A DNA stretch of 64,000 nt from assembly GCF_000160875.1 (NCBI RefSeq), contig NZ_GG700811.1, positions 124,001 to 188,000 on the forward strand, read 5' to 3'. This document shows positions 10,773-19,441 of this stretch, one piece after another. Below the pieces are notes generated by a model. The model had not been told where the DNA came from and did not search any database. It worked only from the letters and a program-made list of their open reading frames with translations. Numbering within the stretch: the first letter of the stretch is position 1; every line of letters begins with the position of its first letter. Source of the DNA: Lactobacillus iners DSM 13335 (GTDB lineage Bacteria > Bacillota > Bacilli > Lactobacillales > Lactobacillaceae). A program made the translations under genes and the position numbers.

Positions 10773-12074
10773 ATGATGACAAAATTAATTTCGATTAAAG
10801 ATGCACCCAAATATGTAGATCAAGAAGTTAAGATGCATGTTTGGCTTACAGATAAAAGATCAAGTGGTAAGATAATGTTCTTACAATTTAGAGATGGTAC
10901 AGCATTTTTTCAAGCAGTATTGTTAAAGAAAAATGTTTCAGAAGAATTATTTGAACAAGCTAAAAACTTACGTCAAGAAGCAAGTTTATATGTAACAGGA
11001 ACAATCAATAAAGATGAGCGATCACATTTTGGTTATGAATTGCAAATTTCAGATTTTCAAGTTGTAACCAATAATGATGGTTATCCAATAGGCAATAAGG
11101 AACACGGTATTGATTTCTTATTAGATCATAGACATCTATGGTTAAGATCTAAGAGACCTTTTGCTATTATGAAAATTAGAAATGTTGCATTCAAGGCAAT
11201 TGTAGATTACTTTGAAGATAATGGTTTCATTAAGTTTGATGCACCTATTTTAATGCATTCAGCTCCTGAAGGAACTACCGAATTATTCCACATCGAATAT
11301 TTCAATTCAGATGCTTATTTATCACAATCTGGTCAATTATATGGCGAAGTTGGTGCCCATGCATTTAGTAAAATTTTTACATTTGGTCCTACATTCAGAG
11401 CAGAAGAATCTAAAACACGTAGACATTTAACAGAATTTTGGATGATGGAACCAGAAATGGCTTGGATGCATCAGGATGAATCTTTGGAAATTCAAGAAGG
11501 TTTGTTAAAATTTGTTACTAAGAGAATTTTAGATAATTGTGAATATGAATTAAGTATTTTAGGTAGAGATCCTGAGAAATTACGTCCAACTACTGAAGGT
11601 AATTTTGCAAGATTGTCATATGATGAAGCTGTAAAAATGTTACAAGATGCTGGTCGTGACTTTAAATGGGGTGATGATTTTGGAGCACCTGATGAAGCAT
11701 TTATTTCCGAACAATATGATCGTCCTGTCTTTATCTTAAATTATCCTACAGCTATTAAGCCATTTTATATGAAGAAAAATCCTGAAAATCCTTTAGAATA
11801 CTTATGTGCTGATGTTTTAGCACCAGAAGGATATGGAGAAATTATTGGTGGTAGTGAACGTGAAGAAGATTACGATACTTTAAAAGCTCAGATTGAAGAA
11901 GCTGGCTTAGATCTTAAGGATTATGAATGGTACTTAGATTTACGTAAGTATGGATCTGTGCCACATTCTGGATTTGGTATTGGTTTTGAAAGATTCTTAG
12001 GTTGGATTTGTAAGTTAGATCACATTCGTGAAGCTATACCATTCCCTCGTTTGATTAATCGATTAGAACCTTAA
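10773..12074 (+). CDS. asnS: Asparaginyl-tRNA synthetase
   Basis: Charges tRNA-Asn with asparagine in the cytoplasm. It is a class IIb synthetase of 433 residues, the normal size. An N-terminal OB-fold (residues 15-110) binds the anticodon. The catalytic domain shows motif 2 as [15 protein letters not shown] near residue 206 and motif 3 as [12 protein letters not shown] near 398. The choice of AsnS over AspS rests on length, on lack of the large AspS insertion, and on the usual asnS-dnaD-nth order. Two adjacent ATG codons (10773 and 10776) both fit the AAAGG site at 10761-10765, so the first residue is uncertain by one codon. The gene has its own promoter and a strong terminator behind it. 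Confidence 0.95.
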   Translation: MMTKLISIKDAPKYVDQEVKMHVWLTDKRSSGKIMFLQFRDGTAFFQAVLLKKNVSEELFEQAKNLRQEASLYVTGTINKDERSHFGYELQISDFQVVTNNDGYPIGNKEHGIDFLLDHRHLWLRSKRPFAIMKIRNVAFKAIVDYFEDNGFIKFDAPILMHSAPEGTTELFHIEYFNSDAYLSQSGQLYGEVGAHAFSKIFTFGPTFRAEESKTRRHLTEFWMMEPEMAWMHQDESLEIQEGLLKFVTKRILDNCEYELSILGRDPEKLRPTTEGNFARLSYDEAVKMLQDAGRDFKWGDDFGAPDEAFISEQYDRPVFILNYPTAIKPFYMKKNPENPLEYLCADVLAPEGYGEIIGGSEREEDYDTLKAQIEEAGLDLKDYEWYLDLRKYGSVPHSGFGIGFERFLGWICKLDHIREAIPFPRLINRLEP

Positions 12075-12088
12075 TAGTAATATTAATT

Positions 12089-12120
12089 AAAAGTTGAACT
12101 CACATGAGTTCAACTTTTTT
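12089..12120 (+). terminator. Rho-independent terminator after asnS
   Basis: The arms AAGTTGAACTC and GAGTTCAACTT pair perfectly around a four-base ACAT loop and are followed by a T run. The dnaD ribosome-binding site begins directly after it, so dnaD expression depends on read-through or on an unseen promoter. Confidence 0.9.
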
Positions 12121-12134
12121 AAGGAGAAAATAAA

Positions 12135-12770
12135 TTGGTCTCATTTGCAAAATATCAAAAATTGGGCTTTACTACGGTATCAAATGCCTTACTACTTTAT
12201 TATCATAAGCTTAATATTAATGAAGTAGAATTAGCTTTATTATTACACTTGGAGTCTTTTAATCAAAAAAATAATCGCTTTCCCAGTGATGAAATGATAG
12301 CTAATAGAATGAATTTTAATGCTATTCAAGTATCACAATTAATTCAGCAATTAATAGATAAAAAATTAATAGAGTTAAAGCAACAAAGAGATGAAAATAA
12401 GCGTATTACTAACTATTACGATTTATCTATGTTATACGAAAAATTAGATACAATAGTTGATAAAGCAACATATGATCAAACTATAGATTCTGTGCAATTA
12501 GATTACCAAACAACTGATAGTCCACTACAAAATATTATCAGACAGTTTGAAATTGAATTTGGAAGGTTACTTAGTCCAATAGAAAAACAGCAAATATCAT
12601 CTTGGCTAGTTATTGATCATTATAAGCCTGAAATTATCAATTTAGCTTTAAGAGAATCAGTTTTATCACAGGTTTATAATTTTAAATACATTGATCGTAT
12701 TTTATTAAATTGGCAACGCCATAATTTAACGGATATTAAGCAGGTAAAGGCTTTTTTAACTAGATATTAA
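12135..12770 (+). CDS. dnaD: DnaD primosomal replication protein
   Basis: DnaD acts with DnaB and DnaI to load the replicative helicase at the origin and at restart sites. It has 211 residues. The N-terminal winged-helix domain (residues 10-115) includes FPSDEMIANRMNF, and the C-terminal DnaB/DnaD domain is seen in the stretch from IIRQFEIEFG near residue 134 to YIDRILLNWQ near 191. The start is TTG at 12135, chosen because AAGGAG at 12121-12126 lies 8 bases upstream and no ATG fits. The gene stands directly after the asnS terminator and 25 bases before nth, the classical Bacillus arrangement. Confidence 0.92.
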   Translation: MVSFAKYQKLGFTTVSNALLLYYHKLNINEVELALLLHLESFNQKNNRFPSDEMIANRMNFNAIQVSQLIQQLIDKKLIELKQQRDENKRITNYYDLSMLYEKLDTIVDKATYDQTIDSVQLDYQTTDSPLQNIIRQFEIEFGRLLSPIEKQQISSWLVIDHYKPEIINLALRESVLSQVYNFKYIDRILLNWQRHNLTDIKQVKAFLTRY

Positions 12771-12795
12771 GATAGAAAAGAGCTACATTTAAAAA

Positions 12796-13422
12796 ATGAC
12801 TTCAAATAATCTAGTAAGCATTTCAGAAGCTAGGCAAATTTTATATAAAATTATTAGTTTGTTCCCTGATGCTAAAGGAGAACTACGATGGGGTACACCT
12901 TTTCAATTACTTTGTGCAGTTTTAATGAGTGCCCAAACGACAGATAAAATGGTTAATAAAGTTACACCAATTTTATTTAAAAAATTTCCAGATTCTAAGT
13001 CATTAGCAGCTGCTAATATTTCTGATGTCGAAGCTTGTATCAAAAATATAGGTCTATATCGCACAAAAGCCAAGCATCTTAAAACTACAGCTACCTTAAT
13101 TGAAAATAAATATCAGGGGATAGTTCCAAAAAATAAAAAAGCACTATTAACTCTGCCGGGTGTAGGTATTAAAACTGCTAATGTTGTACTAGCAGAAGCT
13201 TTTGGTGTACCATCTATCGCTGTAGATACACATGTTATGCGAATAGCTAAACAGTTTAAGATTGTGCCAAATAATGCAGATCCATCTCAAATAGAGACAA
13301 TACTTGAAAATATAATGCCACAAAAAGATTGGATAAAACTACACCATGCTATGATTGCTTTTGGAAGATATAAAATGCCTGCTAAATATCGAAATGAAAA
13401 TCCATATAATTTTTTAAAGTAA
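12796..13422 (+). CDS. nth: Endonuclease III (Nth) lacking its Fe-S cluster cysteines
   Basis: DNA glycosylase/AP lyase that removes oxidised pyrimidines in base-excision repair. It has 208 residues, close to the 211 of E. coli Nth. The helix-hairpin-helix LPGVGIKTANVV near residues 119-130 carries the catalytic Lys, and VDTHV near 142 carries the catalytic Asp. The C-terminus is unusual. The C-x6-C-x2-C-x5-C loop that holds a 4Fe-4S cluster in most Nth proteins is replaced by a cysteine-free tail after FGRY (KMPAKYRNENPYNFLK). The only cysteines in the protein are far upstream, in LLCAV and VEACI. Activity without the cluster is plausible because the catalytic residues remain, but it is not shown. 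The ribosome-binding site is weak (AAAAGAG). Confidence 0.93.
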   Translation: MTSNNLVSISEARQILYKIISLFPDAKGELRWGTPFQLLCAVLMSAQTTDKMVNKVTPILFKKFPDSKSLAAANISDVEACIKNIGLYRTKAKHLKTTATLIENKYQGIVPKNKKALLTLPGVGIKTANVVLAEAFGVPSIAVDTHVMRIAKQFKIVPNNADPSQIETILENIMPQKDWIKLHHAMIAFGRYKMPAKYRNENPYNFLK

Positions 13423-13423
13423 A

Positions 13424-13458
13424 AAAATCCTACTTGTTTTATTACAAGTAGGATTTTT
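13424..13458. terminator. Bidirectional terminator between nth and pbp1A
   Basis: AAATCCTACTTG pairs with CAAGTAGGATTT around an eight-base loop. Runs of A on the left and T on the right let it end both the plus-strand nth transcript and the minus-strand pbp1A transcript. Confidence 0.9.
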
Positions 13459-13471
13459 ACATGCAATTATT

Positions 13472-15781
13472 TTAATGATTTACTGATGAACTAGTAGAAG
13501 TAGAGTCGGAATGAGTGTCAGTAGTAGTACTGCTACTATCCGTTGCATTAGAATTATTTTTGTCACTATTACTGCTACTACTACTATTTTTACCTTGGTC
13601 ACCATCACCTTTATTACCATCTGTTTGATTGTCATCATCTTTAACATCATTATCTTTATCTGCATCTTCATCAGCAGTATTAACTTTGTCATCAGAATCG
13701 TCTATATTATCAACATCCTCATCATTATCATCTGGTGCTGGAGCATGACCCTTCACAAATAATTGCCAAGTATAATTTTTGCTATGCTTAGGTGCAACTT
13801 TGCGTTCTGTTCCATTAACAATCCGACATCTAACCACAGTAGATGGTTTTTTCCAATTGCTATTAGCTTTATTTTTCATAAGGTAGGTCATCATTTTTTT
13901 ATAAAATAGTTGAGCTGAATTTTCACCAATGCCTGAAATAGTTCCATCTTTCAAATTATCATAACCTGTCCAAATTCCTATAGAATAAGCCTTAGTATAT
14001 CCAATAAACCATGAATCCTTAGGAGTATGTGCATAAGATGGGAATTTAACTAAATCTTCATCGGAATATTTAACGGTTCCTGTTTTACCAGCTTCATAAA
14101 TATTATCACACTTAGCCATTGTACCTAAGCCCCGAGTCAATACTCCTTTTAACATATCAGTAATCATATAGGCAGTTGATTCTTTCATGACTTTTGTACT
14201 TGAGCTATCATAATTTCTCGTGATACCATCAGGAGTTTCTATTTTTGATACAAACTGAGGCTTGTAATAACGACCATTATTAGCAAAAGCTGCATACGCA
14301 CTAGCCATCTGTAAGGTTGATGCGTTAGCACCAATACCTACAGAAAGACCAGAATCGGAAGGAATATTGATGCCCATTTTTCTAACAAAAAGTGACGCAC
14401 GAGCTAAACCAACTTTTTTGAGTGTTTTAACAGCTGGAACATTACGTGATTGCTCTAATGCACGACGAATACTCATTTTTCCTTGATATACATTATCCCA
14501 ATCATATAACTGTATTTTTGTACCTGGATATATATATTTACTATCATTAATAATATGTGATGTTGACCATTTCAAATATTCAATAGCTGGAGCATAGTCC
14601 AAGACTGGCTTTATAGTTGATCCTGTTGATCTAGCAGTTTGTACAGCTCGATTTAGTCCTAATTGAACTGCAGGTAATTTTCTACCACCCAAAATAGCAA
14701 CTACATGACCATTATTTGGATCGATTATTGTAGCACCAATTTGCATTTTATCATTGGTAAAAGGTACCTCTCCATTATTAGCAAGATCATACAATTTCTG
14801 TTGAATATGTTGATTGATATTAATAGTAATTTTTAAATTATCATTGTAAGGATTAAATCCTTTTTCCTTAACCTCATTGATTACTTCTTTGATGTATGGA
14901 TCATCAACTTTACGCAAATTAGAGTTAACTTTATCTTTTTTCGAAAGCAAGCCCTCAGTAATTGGTACTTTTACTGCAGCATTATATTGAGCAGAACTAA
15001 TCTTTTTATTTTTTAGCATGGAATATAAGACAATATCACGACGATATTTTGCTTTTTTCGGATAAACATATGGATCATAGCTAATAGGAGCATTAGGCAT
15101 ACCAGCAATTAATGCCGTTTGAGCTAAATTCAAGTCTTTTAATGGTTTGCCATAATAAAAGTCTGCAGCCGTACCCATGCCATAATTTCCATAGTTCATA
15201 TAGACTTTGTTAATATAAAATTCTAATATTTGCTTTTTGGAAAATTCTCGCTCAACTTTCATAGAGAGCCAAGCTTCTTGTGCTTTACGCTTCAAAGTTC
15301 TTTGCGACATTGCAGTAGAAAAAACACTTAGTTTAACTAATTGTTGAGTAATAGTAGAACCACCAGCTGCAACACCTTTAGCTCTAGCATTAACTAAGAC
15401 TGAACCAACTATTCTAACTGGATCAAGACCAAAACCTTCACTATAAAATCTTTTATCTTCTACAGAAATAACAGCATCTTTAAGTTTTTGGGGTATATGT
15501 TTATCATCCACATATATTCTTTTTTCTGATCCGAGAGATAATAGAAACTTACCATCAGTCGTATATAAACTGGAAGTACCACCACTTTGCAGCTGTGCTT
15601 TAGAGATACTTGGAGCATCTTTTGCATAATAAGCAAAAAGTCCAACTCCTGATACAATGATTACCACTACAAATAATAAAATTAGTTTTAAAACTAACCA
15701 ACCAAGATGTTTCTCCTTTTTATTTTTATGATATTTACTTGATCTAGTATTGCGTTCTGATGAATTTTTATTTTCAGACAT
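13472..15781 (-). CDS. pbp1A: Class A penicillin-binding protein 1A (bifunctional)
   Basis: Builds peptidoglycan outside the membrane: it polymerises lipid II and crosslinks the strands. It has 769 residues. A basic cytoplasmic tail is followed by a membrane segment at about 28-50. The GT51 glycosyltransferase has its catalytic Glu in VEDKRFY (Glu108) and GGSTITQQL at 140-148. The transpeptidase has STIK at 388-391, SRN at 445-447 and KTG at 566-568. From about residue 682 the protein ends in an 88-residue tail, first very rich in Asp and then in Ser/Thr, with no recognisable fold. It lies four bases after recU, as in Bacillus recU-ponA, and the weak AGGA site falls inside the recU end, so coupling is likely. 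Confidence 0.95.
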   Translation of the reverse strand: MSENKNSSERNTRSSKYHKNKKEKHLGWLVLKLILLFVVVIIVSGVGLFAYYAKDAPSISKAQLQSGGTSSLYTTDGKFLLSLGSEKRIYVDDKHIPQKLKDAVISVEDKRFYSEGFGLDPVRIVGSVLVNARAKGVAAGGSTITQQLVKLSVFSTAMSQRTLKRKAQEAWLSMKVEREFSKKQILEFYINKVYMNYGNYGMGTAADFYYGKPLKDLNLAQTALIAGMPNAPISYDPYVYPKKAKYRRDIVLYSMLKNKKISSAQYNAAVKVPITEGLLSKKDKVNSNLRKVDDPYIKEVINEVKEKGFNPYNDNLKITININQHIQQKLYDLANNGEVPFTNDKMQIGATIIDPNNGHVVAILGGRKLPAVQLGLNRAVQTARSTGSTIKPVLDYAPAIEYLKWSTSHIINDSKYIYPGTKIQLYDWDNVYQGKMSIRRALEQSRNVPAVKTLKKVGLARASLFVRKMGINIPSDSGLSVGIGANASTLQMASAYAAFANNGRYYKPQFVSKIETPDGITRNYDSSSTKVMKESTAYMITDMLKGVLTRGLGTMAKCDNIYEAGKTGTVKYSDEDLVKFPSYAHTPKDSWFIGYTKAYSIGIWTGYDNLKDGTISGIGENSAQLFYKKMMTYLMKNKANSNWKKPSTVVRCRIVNGTERKVAPKHSKNYTWQLFVKGHAPAPDDNDEDVDNIDDSDDKVNTADEDADKDNDVKDDDNQTDGNKGDGDQGKNSSSSSNSDKNNSNATDSSSTTTDTHSDSTSTSSSVNH

Positions 15782-15785
15782 AAAA

Positions 15786-16376
15786 TCAAATCCTATCTAT
15801 AATAAATTTATCTACACCGTCCAAATAAGAAAGGGTAGGATTATATCCACTTTTTATTTCATATGAATTATTTATAATATCTATCAAACTAAGTGACTTC
15901 TTACTATTACTGTACCACATTCTAATAAGGTAGCTAGCAGGAGTAATAAAATATCGATTTAAAGTGACAAAACGGATGATCGCAAAACAGATACCTTTTT
16001 GTTCTAAACACTTTTGTAAATGAATTATTTGATGTTCATGAAAATTTTTTAACGGAAAAGATTTTCTATTTTTTGTTTCCTTAGCTTCAAAATCTAAATA
16101 ATAACCACGATATACACCATTATAATCTGTCGTAGATGCTTGTCTAAAATACGCTTCCTTGATAACTGCACGAGATCTTCTGGGATAATCAACCTTAACA
16201 ATTTGGATAGGGGTTGGTTTTTTATGAATCACAGCAATATTATGATTTAAATAATATTCATTTGATTCGTTAATTTGCTGTTCCAAAGTCATTCCACGAT
16301 CAGAAAAAATAATCTTATTTTGATGTGATATACTATGTTCAATTGATGAAAAAATACCTCGAGGATAATTTACCAT
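15786..16376 (-). CDS. recU: Holliday junction resolvase RecU
   Basis: Cuts Holliday junctions during recombination and helps chromosome segregation in Gram-positive bacteria. It has 196 residues. The N-terminal RecU signature begins VNYPRG. The active-site residues are visible as D84 in STTDYNG and E97 and K99 in YLDFEAKET, the D-ExK pattern of the RecU nuclease fold. The start ATG (16376-16374) follows a strong AAGGAGG and an extended -10 promoter. It is the first gene of a two-gene unit with pbp1A and diverges from ypsA. Confidence 0.95.
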   Translation of the reverse strand: MVNYPRGIFSSIEHSISHQNKIIFSDRGMTLEQQINESNEYYLNHNIAVIHKKPTPIQIVKVDYPRRSRAVIKEAYFRQASTTDYNGVYRGYYLDFEAKETKNRKSFPLKNFHEHQIIHLQKCLEQKGICFAIIRFVTLNRYFITPASYLIRMWYSNSKKSLSLIDIINNSYEIKSGYNPTLSYLDGVDKFIIDRI

Positions 16377-16399
16377 ATTTATTTAACCTCCTTGTGCAC

Positions 16400-16408
16400 A
16401 TTATACCA
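16400..16408 (-). promoter_or_regulatory. Predicted extended -10 promoter of recU-pbp1A
   Basis: On the minus strand the bases read TGG-TATAAT, an extended -10 with a perfect core hexamer and no good -35 at 17 bases. A TTGACA seen nearby is only 8 bases from the -10 and cannot be its partner. Transcription would start about 18 bases before the recU ribosome-binding site. Confidence 0.6.
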
Positions 16409-16448
16409 ATAATTGTCAAAAAAATATATTATAGAAAGAAAGCTAAAA

Positions 16449-16988
16449 ATGCACTGTATATGGATTTCTGGATATCGAAATTATGAATTAAATGTTTTTA
16501 ATAATAATGATCCCAAAATAAAAGTAATCAAAATTGCAATTAAAAACTATTTACAACAGAAATTGGAAGATTGCTGTTTAGATTGGGTAATAGCTGGACC
16601 TAATCTGGGTGTAGAACAGTGGTCGCTGGAGGTTGCTAATGATTTGCGTAATTTTTATTCTGATCTACACACTGCTTTAATTTTTCCATATACTAATTTT
16701 GGAAATAATTGGACTCCATCTAAGCAAGAACATTTATCAAATTTGCGTTCAGATGTAGATTTTTATACAGAACTCTCATCGCAGAATTACCAAAATCCTA
16801 AACAATTTATCCAGTTTCAAGAATTTATGTTAAAACATACTGAAGGTGCATTATTAATTTATGATTTAGAACATAAAGGTAAAACTTCCTATGATTATCA
16901 AGCAATTCAATTTTATCAGACACAAAAAAATTATTTTTTAGATATCATTGATTTTTATGATTTACAAGATATTGCATCTGAATCTTAG
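16449..16988 (+). CDS. ypsA: YpsA family protein (DUF1273, SLOG-like)
   Basis: 179 residues from ATG 16449. The N-terminus MHCIWISGYRNYEL matches the conserved WxTGYRxYE start of YpsA proteins, which adopt a Rossmann-like SLOG fold thought to bind a nucleotide ligand. Bacillus YpsA has been linked to cell division, and the gene lies next to gpsB as in Bacillus and Staphylococcus. A longer reading frame from a TTG at 16413 exists, but its extra 12 residues (MSKKYIIERKLK) do not resemble the family. The GAAAG bases before 16449 could serve as a weak ribosome-binding site. No biochemical activity can be inferred. Confidence 0.88.
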   Translation: MHCIWISGYRNYELNVFNNNDPKIKVIKIAIKNYLQQKLEDCCLDWVIAGPNLGVEQWSLEVANDLRNFYSDLHTALIFPYTNFGNNWTPSKQEHLSNLRSDVDFYTELSSQNYQNPKQFIQFQEFMLKHTEGALLIYDLEHKGKTSYDYQAIQFYQTQKNYFLDIIDFYDLQDIASES

Positions 16989-17063
16989 TAAGATTTTAAA
17001 TACTTTATATTTATTTGTAGCAATTATTTTGATAGTATATACAAGTAAAGAGAGGAAATTTTT

Positions 17064-17405
17064 ATGACTAGCAAGCAAAATATACAATTATCAGCAGAAG
17101 ACATTTTAAAAAAAGAATTTAGTACAAAATTAAAAGGGTATGATCAAGAAGAAGTTAATTCATACTTAGATATTATTATTTCCGATTATGAGCATTTTAA
17201 CCAAATAATTGACGATCAACAAAAACAAATATCAGAATTACAAGAAGAAATTAAGAATTCTGAATTAAGAGACCGCCAAAATCCTTACGAAAACTTAATC
17301 AAGACTGAAACGACTAATGTATCGATGATTCAGCGAATTTCAACTTTAGAGAGAAAAGTCTATGCCCTCGAACAACGTCTTAATATGAATAATCAAACAT
17401 ATTAG
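17064..17405 (+). CDS. gpsB: Cell-division regulator GpsB
   Basis: A small DivIVA-like coiled-coil protein of 113 residues that links division and elongation by recruiting class A penicillin-binding proteins. The N-terminal lipid- and PBP-binding domain is clear: SAEDILKKEFSTKLKGYDQ followed by VNSYLDIIISDYE. A coiled coil runs over residues 45-75, and the C-terminal multimerisation helix is near residues 88-110. An AGAGGAAA site precedes the ATG. TTGTAG at 17015-17020 with TATACA at 17038-17043 is a possible promoter. Its likely client, PBP1A, is encoded about 1.3 kb upstream on the other strand. Confidence 0.93.
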   Translation: MTSKQNIQLSAEDILKKEFSTKLKGYDQEEVNSYLDIIISDYEHFNQIIDDQQKQISELQEEIKNSELRDRQNPYENLIKTETTNVSMIQRISTLERKVYALEQRLNMNNQTY

Positions 17406-17407
17406 CT

Positions 17408-17436
17408 TTAAAATTTTTTATAAAGTATGTTATAAT
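17408..17436 (+). promoter_or_regulatory. Predicted promoter of rnpB
   Basis: TTAAAA at 17408-17413, a 17-base spacer, and an extended -10 TGT-TATAAT with TATAAT at 17431-17436. The predicted start, near 17443, coincides with the 5' strand of RNase P helix P1. Confidence 0.7.
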
Positions 17437-17442
17437 AGGACA

Positions 17443-17812
17443 CGCAAGTTTTGAGCAATCGCGATTAACTGATGTTAGTTGAGGAAAGTCCACGCCCGCA
17501 CAAACTGAGATGTTTGTAGTGATTGTACTCAGCCCAATAAGCTGGGGGATTTGTTTAAATTACGGCGGAAAAAATGCTAAATTCTCTATGAACATGCATT
17601 AGTATCCTGAAAGTGCCACAGTGACGAAGCATTAGAGGAAACTCAAATGGTGGAACGAGGTAAACCCTGCAAGCGGGCAACCCAAATTTGGTAGGGGCGT
17701 TTCGTCTAAGAAAATGAACTAAAGACGAAATCATTAATATGAAGATAGATGATTGCTAATTGTTAAAAATACCATTTTAACATGAACAGAACGTGGCTTA
17801 TAGAAACTTGTT
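17443..17812 (+). ncRNA. rnpB: RNase P RNA, B type
   Basis: This stretch is the catalytic RNA of RNase P, which trims tRNA 5' leaders. The ends pair as helix P1 (GCAAGTTT near 17444 with AAACTTG at 17804-17810). Conserved blocks are in order: GAGGAAAGTCCACGC at 17481, GAAAGTGCCACAGTGACGAA in the middle, GGAACGAGGTAAACCC, the GGTAGGGG block, AGATAGATGATTGC and GAACGTGGCTTATAGAAAC at the end. The arrangement matches the Bacillus B type rather than the E. coli A type. The RNA fills most of the 471-base gap between gpsB and the methyltransferase gene. End positions are inferred from helix P1 and the promoter and may be off by a few bases. Confidence 0.96.
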
Positions 17813-17817
17813 GGTAG

Positions 17818-17847
17818 AGTTGAGCACAATTGGGCTCAACTTTTTTA
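17818..17847 (+). terminator. Terminator of rnpB
   Basis: AGTTGAGC pairs with GCTCAACT around an eight-base loop and is followed by seven T. It comes immediately after the RNase P RNA 3' end. Confidence 0.92.
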
Positions 17848-17876
17848 TTTGATGATTAGTGAGTAAAATTTAAGTT

Positions 17877-19001
17877 ATGAAAAATTATGATTTATATGCA
17901 ACAATGGGCACTGGTTTTGAAGCCGTAGTTGCCAAAGAATTACAAAATTTAGGTTATAATACTACTACCGAAAATGGACGGGTGTTTTTTAAAGGCAATA
18001 TAGGGGATATTATCAAGACCAATATTAATTTAAGAACAGCAGATAGAATTAAAATTTTGCTAAAAGAATTCAAGGCCTTGGATTTTGAAACCTTATATGA
18101 CCAAATATTCAATTACGATTGGGCTCAATTGCTTCCTGTAGATGCCAAATTTCCTGTTTCTGGACGCAGTGTCAAAAGTAAACTACATTCAGAACCCGAC
18201 ATTCAGTCTATTGTCAAAAAAGCTATAGTTGACAAGATGACACAACAGTATCATCGACGTGGTTTTTTGCCAGAGACTGGTAATTTATATCATTTGGATA
18301 TTTATATAAATAAAGATATAGCTAGAATAAGTTTGGATACAACAGGAGAAAGTTTGTTCAAAAGAGGCTATCGCGTAGAACATGGTGGTGCTCCTTTAAA
18401 AGAAAATTTTGCAGCAGGGTTACTAAAATTGACCCCTTACAATGGAACGCATCCACTAATTGATCCATTTACTGGTTCTGGTACATTGGCTATTGAAGCT
18501 GCATTGATTGCACGCAACATTGCTCCTGGATTATGGCGTAATTTTGCCTTTAATAATTTCGATTGGGTAGACAATAATTTATACAAACAAGAAATAGAAA
18601 ATGCGAAATCAAAGATAAGCAAAAATCACGCACCAATTATTGCTAGTGACATAGATCAATCTATTTTAGAAATTGCTAAAGTTAATGCAAATAATGCTGG
18701 AGTATTAGACGATATTCGCTTCAAACAAGTTGCAATTAAAGATTTTGCTACAGATTTAACTAATGGAATAATAATTGCTAATCCTCCTTATGGTCAAAGA
18801 CTAAAAGATAAAACTTCTGCTAGAAAAATATATCAAGAGATGGGCAATGTATTAGGTAATTTATCAAGTTTCAATCAGTACTACTTGACTTCTGATGTTG
18901 AATTTGAAAAATATTTTGGTAAAGTAGCTAACAAAAAAAGAAAACTATTCAACGGAAATATTAGAACTGACTTTTATCAATATTGGCACACTAAAAAATG
19001 A
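17877..19001 (+). CDS. THUMP-domain rRNA guanine-N2 methyltransferase (YpsC/RlmL N-half type)
   Basis: 374 residues. A ferredoxin-like and THUMP RNA-binding region (residues 1-150) is followed by a Rossmann methyltransferase with DPFTGSGTLAIEAA near residue 196 and the amino-methyltransferase motif NPPYGQ near 302. Such proteins match the N-terminal half of E. coli RlmL, which methylates G2445 of 23S rRNA; Bacillus YpsC is the direct counterpart. The gene follows rnpB as ypsC does in Bacillus. The substrate is inferred from family. No strong ribosome-binding site is visible (GTGAG at best), and the 5' end is set by the conserved start YDLYATMGTGFE. Confidence 0.88.
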   Translation: MKNYDLYATMGTGFEAVVAKELQNLGYNTTTENGRVFFKGNIGDIIKTNINLRTADRIKILLKEFKALDFETLYDQIFNYDWAQLLPVDAKFPVSGRSVKSKLHSEPDIQSIVKKAIVDKMTQQYHRRGFLPETGNLYHLDIYINKDIARISLDTTGESLFKRGYRVEHGGAPLKENFAAGLLKLTPYNGTHPLIDPFTGSGTLAIEAALIARNIAPGLWRNFAFNNFDWVDNNLYKQEIENAKSKISKNHAPIIASDIDQSILEIAKVNANNAGVLDDIRFKQVAIKDFATDLTNGIIIANPPYGQRLKDKTSARKIYQEMGNVLGNLSSFNQYYLTSDVEFEKYFGKVANKKRKLFNGNIRTDFYQYWHTKK

Positions 19002-19048
19002 TAAGCAAAAATGATCTAAGCTTATAAATAGCTTTTATCATTTTTTTT
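18993..19048 (+). terminator. Terminator after the YpsC-like gene
   Basis: AAAAAATGATAA at the end of the coding sequence pairs with TTATCATTTTTT, enclosing a loop of about 30 bases with a smaller AAGCT/AGCTT helix. The T run leads straight into the next promoter. Confidence 0.7.
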
Positions 19049-19056
19049 GTTATAAT
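19048..19056 (+). promoter_or_regulatory. Predicted extended -10 promoter of the ebsA-fhs-lspA-rluD-carAB operon
   Basis: TGT-TATAAT, an extended -10 with a perfect core, partly inside the preceding T run. The -35 region is poor. It is the only good promoter before the operon, which then runs to 26777 without a gap larger than 7 bases. No pyrimidine attenuator or PyrR site is seen before carA. Confidence 0.6.
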
Positions 19057-19093
19057 CTAATATAGTTATTTTAATTGATAAGGATAATGATCT

Positions 19094-19441
19094 ATGAAAA
19101 AACATTTTATTTTTTTGGGAACTAATGGATTAATATACTATTCATGGTTATTTATTATCTTGTTTATGTCGATCATATTTCAACAAGAAACCAGTAAAAA
19201 TATTAGTTTAGCTTGTATTGTTTTAGGGTCAATTTTTATAATTTCTCTAATCTATACATTGCTTTTTTCATACATTGAATGTAAGAATCAGACTTATTTT
19301 TTGAAATTACCATATCTTAAAAAAAAGCGGGTGTTTAAACCAGAATTTATAAATCGGTATTTAGGTTTATCATTCTATAAAGTAAATGTTGCAAATAGTA
19401 ATTATTTTATAGTGATTGTTGAAAAAAGGAGTAATGCTTAA
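19094..19441 (+). CDS. Small two-pass membrane protein, EbsA-like
   Basis: 115 residues. Two hydrophobic segments at about 13-29 ([16 protein letters not shown]) and 38-60 form a hairpin, followed by a soluble tail rich in Lys, Tyr and Asn. Layout and length fit the EbsA family of lactobacilli and enterococci, and an ebsA-like gene next to fhs is a pattern I recall in related genomes, but sequence support is thin and the name is tentative. An AAGGA site precedes the ATG. The stop shares one base with the fhs start (TAATG), so the two are coupled. No function is proposed. Confidence 0.6.
   Translation: MKKHFIFLGTNGLIYYSWLFIILFMSIIFQQETSKNISLACIVLGSIFIISLIYTLLFSYIECKNQTYFLKLPYLKKKRVFKPEFINRYLGLSFYKVNVANSNYFIVIVEKRSNA

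Noticed and set aside
13511..13762. Open frame on the plus strand opposite the PBP1A tail, and another minus frame at 13480-13692
   Set aside because: Products are Ile/Thr- or Lys/Met-rich low-complexity peptides created by the repetitive Asp/Ser codons; no ribosome-binding site and no family resemblance.
16413..16448. TTG start for YpsA and the TTGACA on its other strand as a -35 for recU
   Set aside because: The extra residues do not fit the family; the TTGACA is only 8 bases from the recU -10.
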